Source: Anaerolineales bacterium
GTDB taxonomy: Bacteria > Chloroflexota > Anaerolineae > JAAEKA01
NCBI GenBank assembly: GCA_020634615.1
Contig: JACKBI010000008.1
Span: forward strand, 124,001 to 188,000
Length of the DNA: 64,000 bases
Direction of reading: 5' to 3'
Below, in pieces: positions 8,890-17,223 of this stretch. A program made the translations under genes and the position numbers. Positions within the stretch are counted from its first letter, which is position 1. Every line of letters starts with the position of its first letter. Under the pieces are notes generated by a model. The model was given only the letters and a program-made list of their open reading frames with translations. It did not search any database and was not told where the DNA came from.

Positions 8890-9008
8890 CCGGTGAACAG
8901 TAATCAGTGACCAGTGACCAGTAAGCTTTAGACAACAAATTGCCGAACCGCTTCTGGTTACGCATTACGCATCACGCATCCCACCTTACGTTTCACGAGT
9001 TACTAGCA
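8890..9008. repeat. Repeat-type intergenic spacer
   Basis: It contains CAGTGACCAGTGACCAGTAAGC and TACGCATTACGCATCACGCATC words like the other spacers. An in-frame upstream extension of the following gene would translate this repeat DNA, so I place that gene's start at 9009. Confidence 0.7.
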
Positions 9009-9407
9009 ATGGCGACACGCAAAACCAACATCTTCGGACAAGGCCTCGGTTTCCCGCCGCGCGTCGGCGGCGATGGCCGGCTGTATTGGTCGGTCGGTGA
9101 GCAGAACGTGCGCGAGTCTCTGCGCATCATCCTGCTGACCGAGCCGGGCGAACGGCTGATGCGCGAGACCTTTGGCTGCGGGCTGCGCCGCTTTCTGTTC
9201 GAACCAAACACCGTGACCACCCGCCAGTTGATCAAGGAACGCATCATCGAAGCCGTTGGTCGCTGGGAGCCGCGGGTCGCGCTGCAAGAGGTCACCGTTG
9301 AAGGGACGACTGATGACCCGCGGTTGGTCGCCATTACCATTCAGTACCGCCTGATCGCCACGCAAAGCGTTGAGCGGTTGAGCCTCAGCCTGCAATTGGA
9401 GGGCTAA
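9009..9407 (+). CDS. Baseplate wedge protein, gp25/gpW-like (Afp9-like)
   Basis: 132 residues from ATG 9009. The sequence GQGLGFPPRVGGDGRLYWSV, then ESLRIILLTEPGERLMRETFGCGL and FEPNTVTTRQLIKERIIEAVGRWEPRV, is the gp25-like lysozyme-fold domain without catalytic activity. It is the most conserved baseplate protein of contractile systems. It nucleates sheath assembly on the baseplate. The downstream baseplate J gene starts 4 bases after its stop, giving the usual gp25-J pair. Confidence 0.94.
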   Translation: MATRKTNIFGQGLGFPPRVGGDGRLYWSVGEQNVRESLRIILLTEPGERLMRETFGCGLRRFLFEPNTVTTRQLIKERIIEAVGRWEPRVALQEVTVEGTTDDPRLVAITIQYRLIATQSVERLSLSLQLEG

Positions 9408-9411
9408 CCCC

Positions 9412-11634
9412 ATGCCACTGGAACTGCCCGTCCTGGACGATCGCAACTACGAGCAATTGCTGGACGATGCCAAGCGTCGCATTCCCTCGCACACGCCGGA
9501 GTGGACAAACTTCGACGTCGAGAGCGACCCTGGCATTACGCTGGTGCAACTGTTCGCGTTCTTGACCGATTCGCTGCTCTACCGTGCCAACCGCATTCCG
9601 GAGCGCAACCGGCTGAAATTCCTGCAACTGCTTGGCGTTCCATTGCAGGCCGCTGCGGCCGCCGAGGGCATCGTGGCGATCCGCAACGAACGCGGTCCCG
9701 TCCAAGCGTTGTCGTTGAAGCCCGGCGTTGCGGTCATGGCAGGCAACGTCCGTTTTCTGACACGCAACGGCCTGACCGTGCTGCCGGTCGAAGGGCAGGT
9801 CTACTACAAGCGGCCCATCGACGCCGACAGTCCGCGGCACGCGGAGCTGACGCTTCAGTTCGACGCCGTACGCCAGGCGCGCCTGGCTCAGGCGGCGGCC
9901 ACCGGCGCGTCCACACCAGAGATCGACCTGCGCTTCTACGAGACCATGTCGCTCAAGCTGCCCACGGCTAGCGAGCCAAACCCGCTTTTCGATCTGGTCA
10001 ACGACACGCTGGACGGCGCGGTATATGTCGCCCTGCTGGCGCCCAAGAATGTCGCGCTGGACGCCGTGCGCGAGGCCATTGCTAACAAGACGCTGTCGAT
10101 TGGCGTCGTGCCGGCGCTGGCCGACGATGCACCGCCGTTGCTGCCGCAAGTGCGCAGCGCGCAGCGGCTGCCGGTGCCCGCGCTGGTCTACGAGATGCCC
10201 GATGTCAGTGCCACGTCATCGGCGCGCTACTCGCGCTTGCGTGTCATCCAGGAGCCGGATGTACTCAGTCAGGTTGGTGTGGTGCAGTTGGAGCTGCCGG
10301 GTGCGACGAGTTTGACGACCTGGGAGTTTGGCGAGCCACTGGACGAAGGATCGGGCGACTATCCCCCGCGGCTGGAAGATGAGAAGATCAAAGCGCGGCT
10401 GCTGACCTGGATACGCATCAAAGTGGCCGCGCCGGCCACTACCGGGGTTCAGTCGCCACCGGTGATCGCCCGGCTGAGCTGGCTGGGCATCAACGCTGCC
10501 CAGGTTCGCCAGTCGGTCAGTGTAGTGAACGAGCAGCTTGGCAGCGGAACGGGCGAGCCGGATCAGTCTGTCAAGCTGGCCAATACACCGGTCATCGTCG
10601 ACTCCATGCGCCTGGAGACGCAGAACGACGACAGCACCTGGCAGCTCTGGCGGCTGACCGACGACCTGCTCGCGGCTGACGGGAACGATCTGGTGTACGC
10701 GCTGGATCCCGAGGCAGGGGAGATACGATTCGGCGACGGGTTGCGCGGCGCGCGCCCTGCGGCGGGCCAGCGTATCCGCGCCGGTTACGAATACGGCGGC
10801 GGCGTGGCTGGCAACGTGGCGGTGGGCGCCATCAACGCGGCGCCCGATCCGCGCTTGCAAGGCGGCTACAAGGTCGAGAACCCGGTGCCGACCTGGGGCG
10901 GCGACGAAGGCGAGACCACGGCAGAGGGCGAGCGCAACATTCCGCTCTACCTGCGCCATCGCGATCGCCTGGTGACCGCTCAGGATTTCAAGGATGTCGC
11001 GGCGCGCACCCCCGGTGTAGACGTGGGGCGCGTCGAGGTGCTGCCGCTCTTCAAACCGGCGCGCAGCGAGAGCAGCCCCGGTGTAGTGACCTTGATGGTT
11101 GTGCCGGAATACGATGCGGTGCGGCCACGCTGGCCGGTGCCCGATCGTCTTTTCCTGCAGACCGTCTGTGATTATCTCGATCCACGCCGCCTGATCACCA
11201 CCGAGGTCTACGTGCGCGGCCCCGAGTATCTTGACGTGTACCTGACCGTTGGGCTGCGGGTGCGCGAGGGATATTTCCGGGATGTGGTGATCCAGGATGT
11301 GCGCACACGGCTGGAGGAGTACCTGTCGGCGCTGGCGCCGGGAGGGCCTGACGCGACCGGCTGGCCGCTGAGCCGCCGGCTGATGAAGAAGGATCTGGAG
11401 GCCGCCGTCACGCGTGTTGCCGGTGTCGAATACGTGCAGTCGATGCAGATGGGCGTCGGTTCAGCTGCTGACATCGACGCGCGCGATCTGACCGGTCTGC
11501 AACTGCCGCGGCTGGCCAAGCTGGGCGTGCGCGAGGGCGAGGCCGAATCGCTGGCCGGGCTGTTGGGCGAAACGACCCCTGGCGGTCCGGCGGTGGAAGT
11601 GCTGCCGGTGCCGGTGAGCAGGACGAAGTGTTGA
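9412..11634 (+). CDS. Baseplate J-like wedge protein (Afp11-like)
   Basis: 740 residues. The N-terminal portion (LDDRNYEQLLDDAKRRIPSH, then WTNFDVESDPGITLVQLFAFLTDSLLYRANRIPERN) and the C-terminal portion (LPLYLRHRDRLVTAQDFKDVAARTPGV-like segment, then VMVVPEYD...) identify the baseplate J / T4 gp6 family, which forms the wedge ring around the hub. The middle third (about residues 190-400) is an inserted beta-rich region, common in eCIS versions. The end of the protein (VEVLPVPVSRTKC) runs into a repeat spacer. Confidence 0.94.
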   Translation: MPLELPVLDDRNYEQLLDDAKRRIPSHTPEWTNFDVESDPGITLVQLFAFLTDSLLYRANRIPERNRLKFLQLLGVPLQAAAAAEGIVAIRNERGPVQALSLKPGVAVMAGNVRFLTRNGLTVLPVEGQVYYKRPIDADSPRHAELTLQFDAVRQARLAQAAATGASTPEIDLRFYETMSLKLPTASEPNPLFDLVNDTLDGAVYVALLAPKNVALDAVREAIANKTLSIGVVPALADDAPPLLPQVRSAQRLPVPALVYEMPDVSATSSARYSRLRVIQEPDVLSQVGVVQLELPGATSLTTWEFGEPLDEGSGDYPPRLEDEKIKARLLTWIRIKVAAPATTGVQSPPVIARLSWLGINAAQVRQSVSVVNEQLGSGTGEPDQSVKLANTPVIVDSMRLETQNDDSTWQLWRLTDDLLAADGNDLVYALDPEAGEIRFGDGLRGARPAAGQRIRAGYEYGGGVAGNVAVGAINAAPDPRLQGGYKVENPVPTWGGDEGETTAEGERNIPLYLRHRDRLVTAQDFKDVAARTPGVDVGRVEVLPLFKPARSESSPGVVTLMVVPEYDAVRPRWPVPDRLFLQTVCDYLDPRRLITTEVYVRGPEYLDVYLTVGLRVREGYFRDVVIQDVRTRLEEYLSALAPGGPDATGWPLSRRLMKKDLEAAVTRVAGVEYVQSMQMGVGSAADIDARDLTGLQLPRLAKLGVREGEAESLAGLLGETTPGGPAVEVLPVPVSRTKC

Positions 11635-11775
11635 GTGGTAGATTGGGAAACTGAAAATTGGTGAATGGTGAATTGGTTATCTGGCTAACGCAATACGCAA
11701 TACGCAACACGGCTTACCAAACTACCAATCCACCAATCTACTGATCGACCCTGACAGGAATAGTATCGATTAACG
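11635..11775. repeat. Repeat-type intergenic spacer
   Basis: It contains GCAATACGCAATACGCAACACGG and ACCAAACTACCAATCCACCAATCTAC tracts. No promoter or Shine-Dalgarno is evident before the next gene. Confidence 0.7.
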
Positions 11776-14328
11776 ATGGACGTCAACGGAACCCGTTTCC
11801 ACCTAATTCATGGCCAGGCTGACTGGCGGCGCTGCCTGGAACCTGGCAGCGCCGACGGCTGGGCAGATATTGCCTGGGACGATCGCACTGCTGCGCTGAC
11901 GCTGCGACCCTTGCTGTCAATCTTCCCGCGCGGCCGGCGTGACAACCCGCTGCCGGTCGAGGCACGCCGGGGCGCGGCTGTGGACAGGTTCGGCAATGTC
12001 TGGTGGATCAGCCAGGACCGTCAGCGCATCTACTGGCAGCCAACCGGCGACGTGCGGCCGTCGGTGTATTGGCAGGTGCCGGTCGAGCCTGCCGCGCCGC
12101 CGTCCGATGAGTTCGGCCCGGCAGCGCCGCTGACGCCGCAAAGCGTCGAATTGGCCGGCATGGTCGTGACTGAGCATCACTATCTCGTCGTCGGAGACCT
12201 CACGTCCCGCAGCTTGCTGATCTTTGATTTGCATGCCGGCGGCGAGCCGTCGCAGTTGCGCTTTCCGGCCAGCGTGCCGTTTGTGCCTTTCGACATGGCA
12301 GTTGCGCCCGAAGGCGGATTCTGGGTGCTGGACCGTGCCAACCGTGTCTACTGGGGCTTCGACCGCAGCTTCCAGGTCGTGACCGAGACGGCGATGCTGG
12401 ATGTGCTCGAGGCGACCGAGCTGGCGACCTTCAGGCCCGTCGGCGGCAACACCGTGCTCAGGCCGGGCCGCCAGTTCCCGCACGGTTTTCCGCTGGACGA
12501 CGCCGTCGATCCTATCGCGATCGAAGGGCTGCCCGACGGCACCGTGCTGATTCTTGACAGCCCGGTCGGCGTCGAGGTGTCTTCGCTCTTGCAGTACGAA
12601 CTCAGCGAGTTGCTGGCGGGACCGATGCCGCTGGAAGAAGCGCTGGGCAACGAAGAGTGGGTGCGGCTGGCTGCCCACGACATGACGTTCAATCCGGCTG
12701 ACAATACGCTATACGTGGTGCAGCGCGACGGCAACCAGGCCATGGCCTGGTTACTGCGGCTGGATGAATCGCCGCCGGACATCGAATTGCAGGCGAGCTA
12801 CCTGCCGATGCATTACCACGGCGGGCGGGCGCTGCTGGCAACTGCCGGCAAGCTGTTGTATGACGTGACCGCTGCCGGCGCGCTGCCGGTCGGCGCAGAT
12901 CTGGATGGATCCGTGCGCTGGGCAACGTTGTACGCCGTGGATCAGCCGAAATACGCCCGTGACGCGACGCTGGACACACCGGTACTGGACGGAAAGACGC
13001 GCAACTGTGTCTGGCACAGGGTGCTGCTGGACGCCTGCCTGCCGGCTGATACGGAGGTGCGCGTCTGGACCCGGGCCCACAACGATCTGGACCTGCTGGC
13101 CACGGTTGCCTATGCGCCGGAGCCCGACCTCGTGCTGCGTCGCAACGATGGCGAACTGCCATTCTACCGGCCGATGCTGCTGCACAAGGCCGCGGACAAC
13201 GGTGAGGACCTGGATGCACTGGATGACACCGGTGTTTGGGAACTGTTGATTCAGAACACGCGCGGTCGATATGCGCAGGTGCGGCTCGAGTTGGCTGGCA
13301 ACGGTCGCGTTACGCCCCATCTGGAGACGTTGCGGGTCTATTACCCGCGCTTCTCATACTCCGAGCGCTATCTGCCGAACATCTACCACGATCCGGGCGA
13401 CGCCGATGCAGCCTCTTTCCTGGAGCGCATGCTGGCCAACATGGAGGGCTTCTACAGCGAGATCGAAGGCAAAATGCGCGATGTCAGCATGCTGTTTGAC
13501 GCCCGCAGCGCGCCGGGTGATACGCTGGACTGGCTGGCAGGCTGGTATGGATTGCTGGTCGATCCGCTGTGGGCTGATATCCAGGCGCGCCGGGTGGCCG
13601 GCTCGGTAGGCGGCTCGGTCGGAGACCGGCCGCAGCAGTGGTCCGGGTGGATGTCGTACAGTCCGCACTATGACCGCCGCCGGCTGTTCATCCGTTACGC
13701 GCGCAAGCTCTATCAGCGCCGCGGCACGCTGGACGGCATCCGATTCGCGCTGCTATTGCTGCTCGATCCCTGTCTGGAGATCCTGCTGGAACGTTTCAAG
13801 CAGGCTGCGTTGAACCCGGCCCATCCGCTGCACGGCGATCTGGATCGGCTCGGCATCGCCCATCCCACGCCGGTGACCGGTGAGCAGGTTCTGGAGGACA
13901 TGTTGTACGAATACGTGCTGGCCCAGCCGTCACAGGTGCGCATCATCGAGCGCTTCATGACCCGTGGCGGCCGTGAGCTGGTGGCTGGCGATCCGACTGC
14001 CGGTGCGACTGGTGTGCGCGCGTTTGAAGACGATGCGCATCGTTTCTCCGTGCTGGCACCACAGGACATGTCGCCCGAAGAAGAGGCGATGGTCAGCCGT
14101 ATTATCAATCTGGAGAAGCCGGCCCATACGGCGTTCGAACTGCGCCGATTCTGGGACGCGTTTCGCATCGGTGAGATCAGGCTGGGTTTGGATACTGTCG
14201 TTGGACCGGCAAGCCGCTTTGCGCCGGTGATCCTGGGACAGCACTACCTGGCCGATGGGTATCTTGTTCCGCCACATCCGATGGATGTTCATGAGCGCCT
14301 TGTCATTGACCGCGACCCGCTGCGGTGA
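11776..14328 (+). CDS. Baseplate wedge protein with P2 gpI-like C-terminal domain (Afp12-like)
   Basis: 850 residues. The N-terminal two-thirds resemble a beta-propeller of NHL-like strands (VDRFGNVWWISQDRQRIYW, FDMAVAPEGGFWVLDRANRVYWG, HDMTFNPADNTLYVVQRDG). From about residue 530 comes the phage tail protein I-like domain: YLPNIYHDPGDADAASFLER, then MLANMEGFYSEIEGKMRDVS, TLDWLAGWYGL and IRYARKLYQRRGTLDGIRFAL. Such proteins complete the baseplate wedge and hold tail fibres. The next gene encodes a fibre-like protein. Confidence 0.9.
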   Translation: MDVNGTRFHLIHGQADWRRCLEPGSADGWADIAWDDRTAALTLRPLLSIFPRGRRDNPLPVEARRGAAVDRFGNVWWISQDRQRIYWQPTGDVRPSVYWQVPVEPAAPPSDEFGPAAPLTPQSVELAGMVVTEHHYLVVGDLTSRSLLIFDLHAGGEPSQLRFPASVPFVPFDMAVAPEGGFWVLDRANRVYWGFDRSFQVVTETAMLDVLEATELATFRPVGGNTVLRPGRQFPHGFPLDDAVDPIAIEGLPDGTVLILDSPVGVEVSSLLQYELSELLAGPMPLEEALGNEEWVRLAAHDMTFNPADNTLYVVQRDGNQAMAWLLRLDESPPDIELQASYLPMHYHGGRALLATAGKLLYDVTAAGALPVGADLDGSVRWATLYAVDQPKYARDATLDTPVLDGKTRNCVWHRVLLDACLPADTEVRVWTRAHNDLDLLATVAYAPEPDLVLRRNDGELPFYRPMLLHKAADNGEDLDALDDTGVWELLIQNTRGRYAQVRLELAGNGRVTPHLETLRVYYPRFSYSERYLPNIYHDPGDADAASFLERMLANMEGFYSEIEGKMRDVSMLFDARSAPGDTLDWLAGWYGLLVDPLWADIQARRVAGSVGGSVGDRPQQWSGWMSYSPHYDRRRLFIRYARKLYQRRGTLDGIRFALLLLLDPCLEILLERFKQAALNPAHPLHGDLDRLGIAHPTPVTGEQVLEDMLYEYVLAQPSQVRIIERFMTRGGRELVAGDPTAGATGVRAFEDDAHRFSVLAPQDMSPEEEAMVSRIINLEKPAHTAFELRRFWDAFRIGEIRLGLDTVVGPASRFAPVILGQHYLADGYLVPPHPMDVHERLVIDRDPLR

Positions 14329-14436
14329 CTGGGTCATCGGTAACCAGTAAACGGTAATCGGTTATCAGACCTCAGTCACACACCTACCGATCACCGATCA
14401 CCGGTTACCGATCACCGTCCCGCCAAGGAGAGACCT
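14329..14436. repeat. Repeat-type intergenic spacer
   Basis: It carries GTAACCAGTAAACGGTAATCGG and repeated CACCGATCACCG words. AAGGAGAG at 14425-14432 is the ribosome binding site of the next gene. Confidence 0.7.
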
Positions 14437-15984
14437 ATGAGAGATTGCATAACGACCCCGGCTGATTGCACGCCGCTGCCGCCCAACAAGCGGGTCAACT
14501 ACACCTTTGGCATGGTGCTCGGCGAGCAAGACTTTCGTCAGGAGCAGGAGCACTTCGAGTGGAAGCATCGCATCAGCAACCTGCTCCTGCACGGCTACGG
14601 CACGGTCTGCGGATTGCAGGTGACCGCCCGGCCGCTGGACGACGGCTCCGATACGGAGATCTACGTCACCAGCGGCTACGCTATCAGCCCGCGCGGCAAC
14701 TGGATCTGGGTGGACCACGACCAGTGTGCACGCATCGGCGCATGGTTACAGCGGCACAGCAGTGACCTGCCCGGTTTTGCCGGCCCAGGATCATATACCG
14801 CCTACGTCAGCCTTTGCTACGACGAGTGTCTGGTGGATCTGGTGCCGGTGGCAGGCCGCGCTTGCGCTTCAGACGAGGATACCCGCGCTCCGTCGCGTGT
14901 GCTGGAGACATTCCGCACCGAGTTCTCGTGGACCGCGCCTGACCAGGCTGCCGAAGATCAAACGAGGGCCTTCGGCGATCTCCTCCAGCGCATCGAGATC
15001 ATCCCGGAGACCGGCTCACCGCCCGATCCCGACGACAGCGCCTATCTGATCGATCTGGTGCGCAACCTGGGGCTGGACGAATCGCCGCCCTCCATGTCGC
15101 CACCGGAAGACAGCATCGGTCTCTATGCGTCGACGCTGTGCGAGACCATGCGCGAGGCGCTGGCCGTCTGGGTGACCGAGGTCTGTCCGCGTTTTGAAGG
15201 ACGCAGCGACTGCGTGCTGCTGGCTGCCATTCACTTCGACGTCGACGCGGCCGGTGGGCTGGTCGTTGACAGCGTCGAAATCGACGGCGGCAACCGGCCC
15301 GTACTGGTTTCCGACCGGCTCAAGCAGGAACTGTTCTGCCTCCTCGGCGGGCAGGGCGGCATGGCAGGCTTGAGCGGGCCGGCCGGTCCCACCGGCCCGG
15401 CTGGTCCAACAGGGCCGACAGGTCCACAGGGCGACGCGGGTGCGACTGGTCCGGCGGGGCCCACCGGACCACAAGGCGCGACGGGCGCCACGGGGCCAAC
15501 CGGGCCATCCGGCGCCGGCGTTCCCGGCCCGACGGGTCCAACCGGCCCCACCGGCCCGGCAGGTGCCGCCGGACCAACCGGCCCAGCGGGCGCCAACGGC
15601 AATACCGGACCTGCCGGCCCAACCGGACCGCGCGGCGCAACGGGGCCGACCGGTCCACAGGGGCCAGCCGGCACAGCCAGCGCGGACACCGGGCGGTTCG
15701 AGTTTCCAGCCCTCGGCCAGAACATCACCATCTTCTCAGATTCAGAAGATCTGCCGAATGGGCCGGCCCCGATCACTGTGGCTGTCGAGTTCATGGACAC
15801 CCAAAGCGGGCCTGTTAGCAGCGACTTCCCGCCGCCGAATGTGCCGCAGCAGCGCGAGTGGCCTAACGTCTCGCTGACCGTGTATTACGTGGACGACGGT
15901 AGGCGCTTCCGCGTGGCAGCCACCAATCTGTCGGCTGTTCAAATCACCCAGATGGTCGTTCGTTGGTGGCGGCTGGACGTGTAG
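14437..15984 (+). CDS. Collagen-like eCIS fibre protein
   Basis: 515 residues in three parts. Residues 1-300 or so start with a domain (NYTFGMVLGEQDFRQEQEHF, LHGYGTVCGLQV) that is also found at the start of the protein at 17224. Residues about 311-411 are Gly-X-Y collagen-like triplets (GPTGPAGPTGPTGPQG...) with one single-residue interruption near GAGVPG. The last 100 residues form a beta-rich head. Collagen-like stalks with a C-terminal head are used in phage and eCIS tail fibres for reach and receptor binding. AAGGAG lies upstream of the ATG. Assignment as fibre is inferred from this layout and from its position after the wedge gene. Confidence 0.82.
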   Translation: MRDCITTPADCTPLPPNKRVNYTFGMVLGEQDFRQEQEHFEWKHRISNLLLHGYGTVCGLQVTARPLDDGSDTEIYVTSGYAISPRGNWIWVDHDQCARIGAWLQRHSSDLPGFAGPGSYTAYVSLCYDECLVDLVPVAGRACASDEDTRAPSRVLETFRTEFSWTAPDQAAEDQTRAFGDLLQRIEIIPETGSPPDPDDSAYLIDLVRNLGLDESPPSMSPPEDSIGLYASTLCETMREALAVWVTEVCPRFEGRSDCVLLAAIHFDVDAAGGLVVDSVEIDGGNRPVLVSDRLKQELFCLLGGQGGMAGLSGPAGPTGPAGPTGPTGPQGDAGATGPAGPTGPQGATGATGPTGPSGAGVPGPTGPTGPTGPAGAAGPTGPAGANGNTGPAGPTGPRGATGPTGPQGPAGTASADTGRFEFPALGQNITIFSDSEDLPNGPAPITVAVEFMDTQSGPVSSDFPPPNVPQQREWPNVSLTVYYVDDGRRFRVAATNLSAVQITQMVVRWWRLDV

Positions 15985-16014
15985 GCTGTGACCAGTGAGC
16001 ACGCAAACCTGACT

Positions 16015-17106
16015 ATGACTGTATCAATTGCGTTGATCGTCAAAGACGAAGAGAAGACACTGGGTCCCTGCCTGGCCAGTCTGGCCGGTGCGGTGGACGA
16101 GATCGTGGTCGTGGACACCGGCTCGACCGACGCTACCAAAGCCGTGGCGAGCCGGTACACCGACCGTATCTTCGACTTTGCCTGGTGTGACGACTTCTCG
16201 GCGGCCCGCCAGAATGCCTTCGGCCATGCCACCGGCGATTGGGTTGGCTGGGTCGATGCCGACGATGTGGTTGCCGGCGCTGAGAAAATCCGCGAACTGG
16301 CCGCCGCTGTGCCTTCCGATGTGGGCGCGATCTGGTGGCGCTATGCCATGGATTTTGACCCGGCCGGCCAGCCGCAGTGCCAGTTCTGGCGCGAACGGTT
16401 GGTGCGCAACGATGGCTCGTGGCGCTGGCAGGGGCGCATTCACGAGGTGCTGGTGACTGATCGTTCATGGCAGACCGTGCGCCAGCCCGAGGTCTGGGTT
16501 GAGCACTATAGCCCGCCGGGTCGTGACCAACGCCGCTTGCAGCGCAATATCGCCCTGATGCAAGCCGAACTGGCAGAGACCGGCGACCGCCCCGATCCGC
16601 GGTTGCTCTTCTATCTTGGCCGTGATCTGCATAGCGCCGGTCGGACCGAGGAGGCGCTGGCAACCTACGAGCGTTACCTGCGACTGTCAACGTGGGACGA
16701 CGAGCGTTACCTGGCTCAGACGGCAGTGGCTGCAATGCTGCGCACACTGGGACGTTTCGACGACGCGATCGACGCCGATCTGCAGGCGATCAAGCTCAAG
16801 CCGCGCTGGCCCGATGCGTACTTTGGCCTGGCGCAGACCAGCTACTTCGAGGGCAAGTGGGCGGACGTGGTGCACTGGTGTGACATCGCTCGCAGCTTGC
16901 CTGCGCCCGAAACGGATCACATCCTCAACCTGGCAGCCTACCAGCATCAGTGGATCATCTACTACACCAACGCGCTCTACCACCTCAGCCGCCCGGTCGA
17001 GGCGCTGAACTGGACTGAGCGGGCGCTGTCTATGCAGCCAGACGATCCGTGGCACCGGCAGAACGCGGCGTTCTTTGCAGAGTTGGTCGAGACAGGTAAT
17101 CAGTGA
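16015..17106 (+). CDS. Family 2 glycosyltransferase with TPR repeats
   Basis: 363 residues from ATG 16015; a GTG at 15988 would translate spacer-like DNA. The N-terminal GT-A domain has SIALIVKDEEKTLGPCLASL, VVVDTGSTDATK and the metal-binding DAD in WVGWVDADDVV. The C-terminal half contains TPR repeats (LGRDLHSAGRTEEALATYER, LRTLGRFDDAIDADLQAIKL). It would transfer a sugar from a nucleotide sugar to an unknown acceptor. Being embedded among particle genes, it may glycosylate the fibre or another component, but nothing in the sequence proves that. Confidence 0.88.
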   Translation: MTVSIALIVKDEEKTLGPCLASLAGAVDEIVVVDTGSTDATKAVASRYTDRIFDFAWCDDFSAARQNAFGHATGDWVGWVDADDVVAGAEKIRELAAAVPSDVGAIWWRYAMDFDPAGQPQCQFWRERLVRNDGSWRWQGRIHEVLVTDRSWQTVRQPEVWVEHYSPPGRDQRRLQRNIALMQAELAETGDRPDPRLLFYLGRDLHSAGRTEEALATYERYLRLSTWDDERYLAQTAVAAMLRTLGRFDDAIDADLQAIKLKPRWPDAYFGLAQTSYFEGKWADVVHWCDIARSLPAPETDHILNLAAYQHQWIIYYTNALYHLSRPVEALNWTERALSMQPDDPWHRQNAAFFAELVETGNQ

Positions 17107-17223
17107 TCAGTAGACAGTAGTCAGTAAACGGTAACCAGTAGATGATGTAGAGCGGTGTGGAGACCGATCACTGATCACCGATTACTGATCACCGTTGAGC
17201 GGTCACCGGACTGGAGAGAGACT
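17107..17223. repeat. Repeat-type intergenic spacer
   Basis: It contains CAGTGATCAGTAGACAGTAGTCAG and GATCACTGATCACCGATTACTGATC words. GGAGAGAG at 17213-17220 precedes the ATG at 17224. Confidence 0.7.

Noticed and set aside
15231..15800. Open frame on the - strand with a GPVGPVGPAGP-like repeat
   Set aside because: It is the complement of the collagen-like repeat on the + strand, which has a ribosome binding site and flanking domains.
516..17223. Repeated short words that look like a CRISPR array
   Set aside because: Repeats are 7-8 bases without regular repeat-spacer alternation, and no Cas genes are present.
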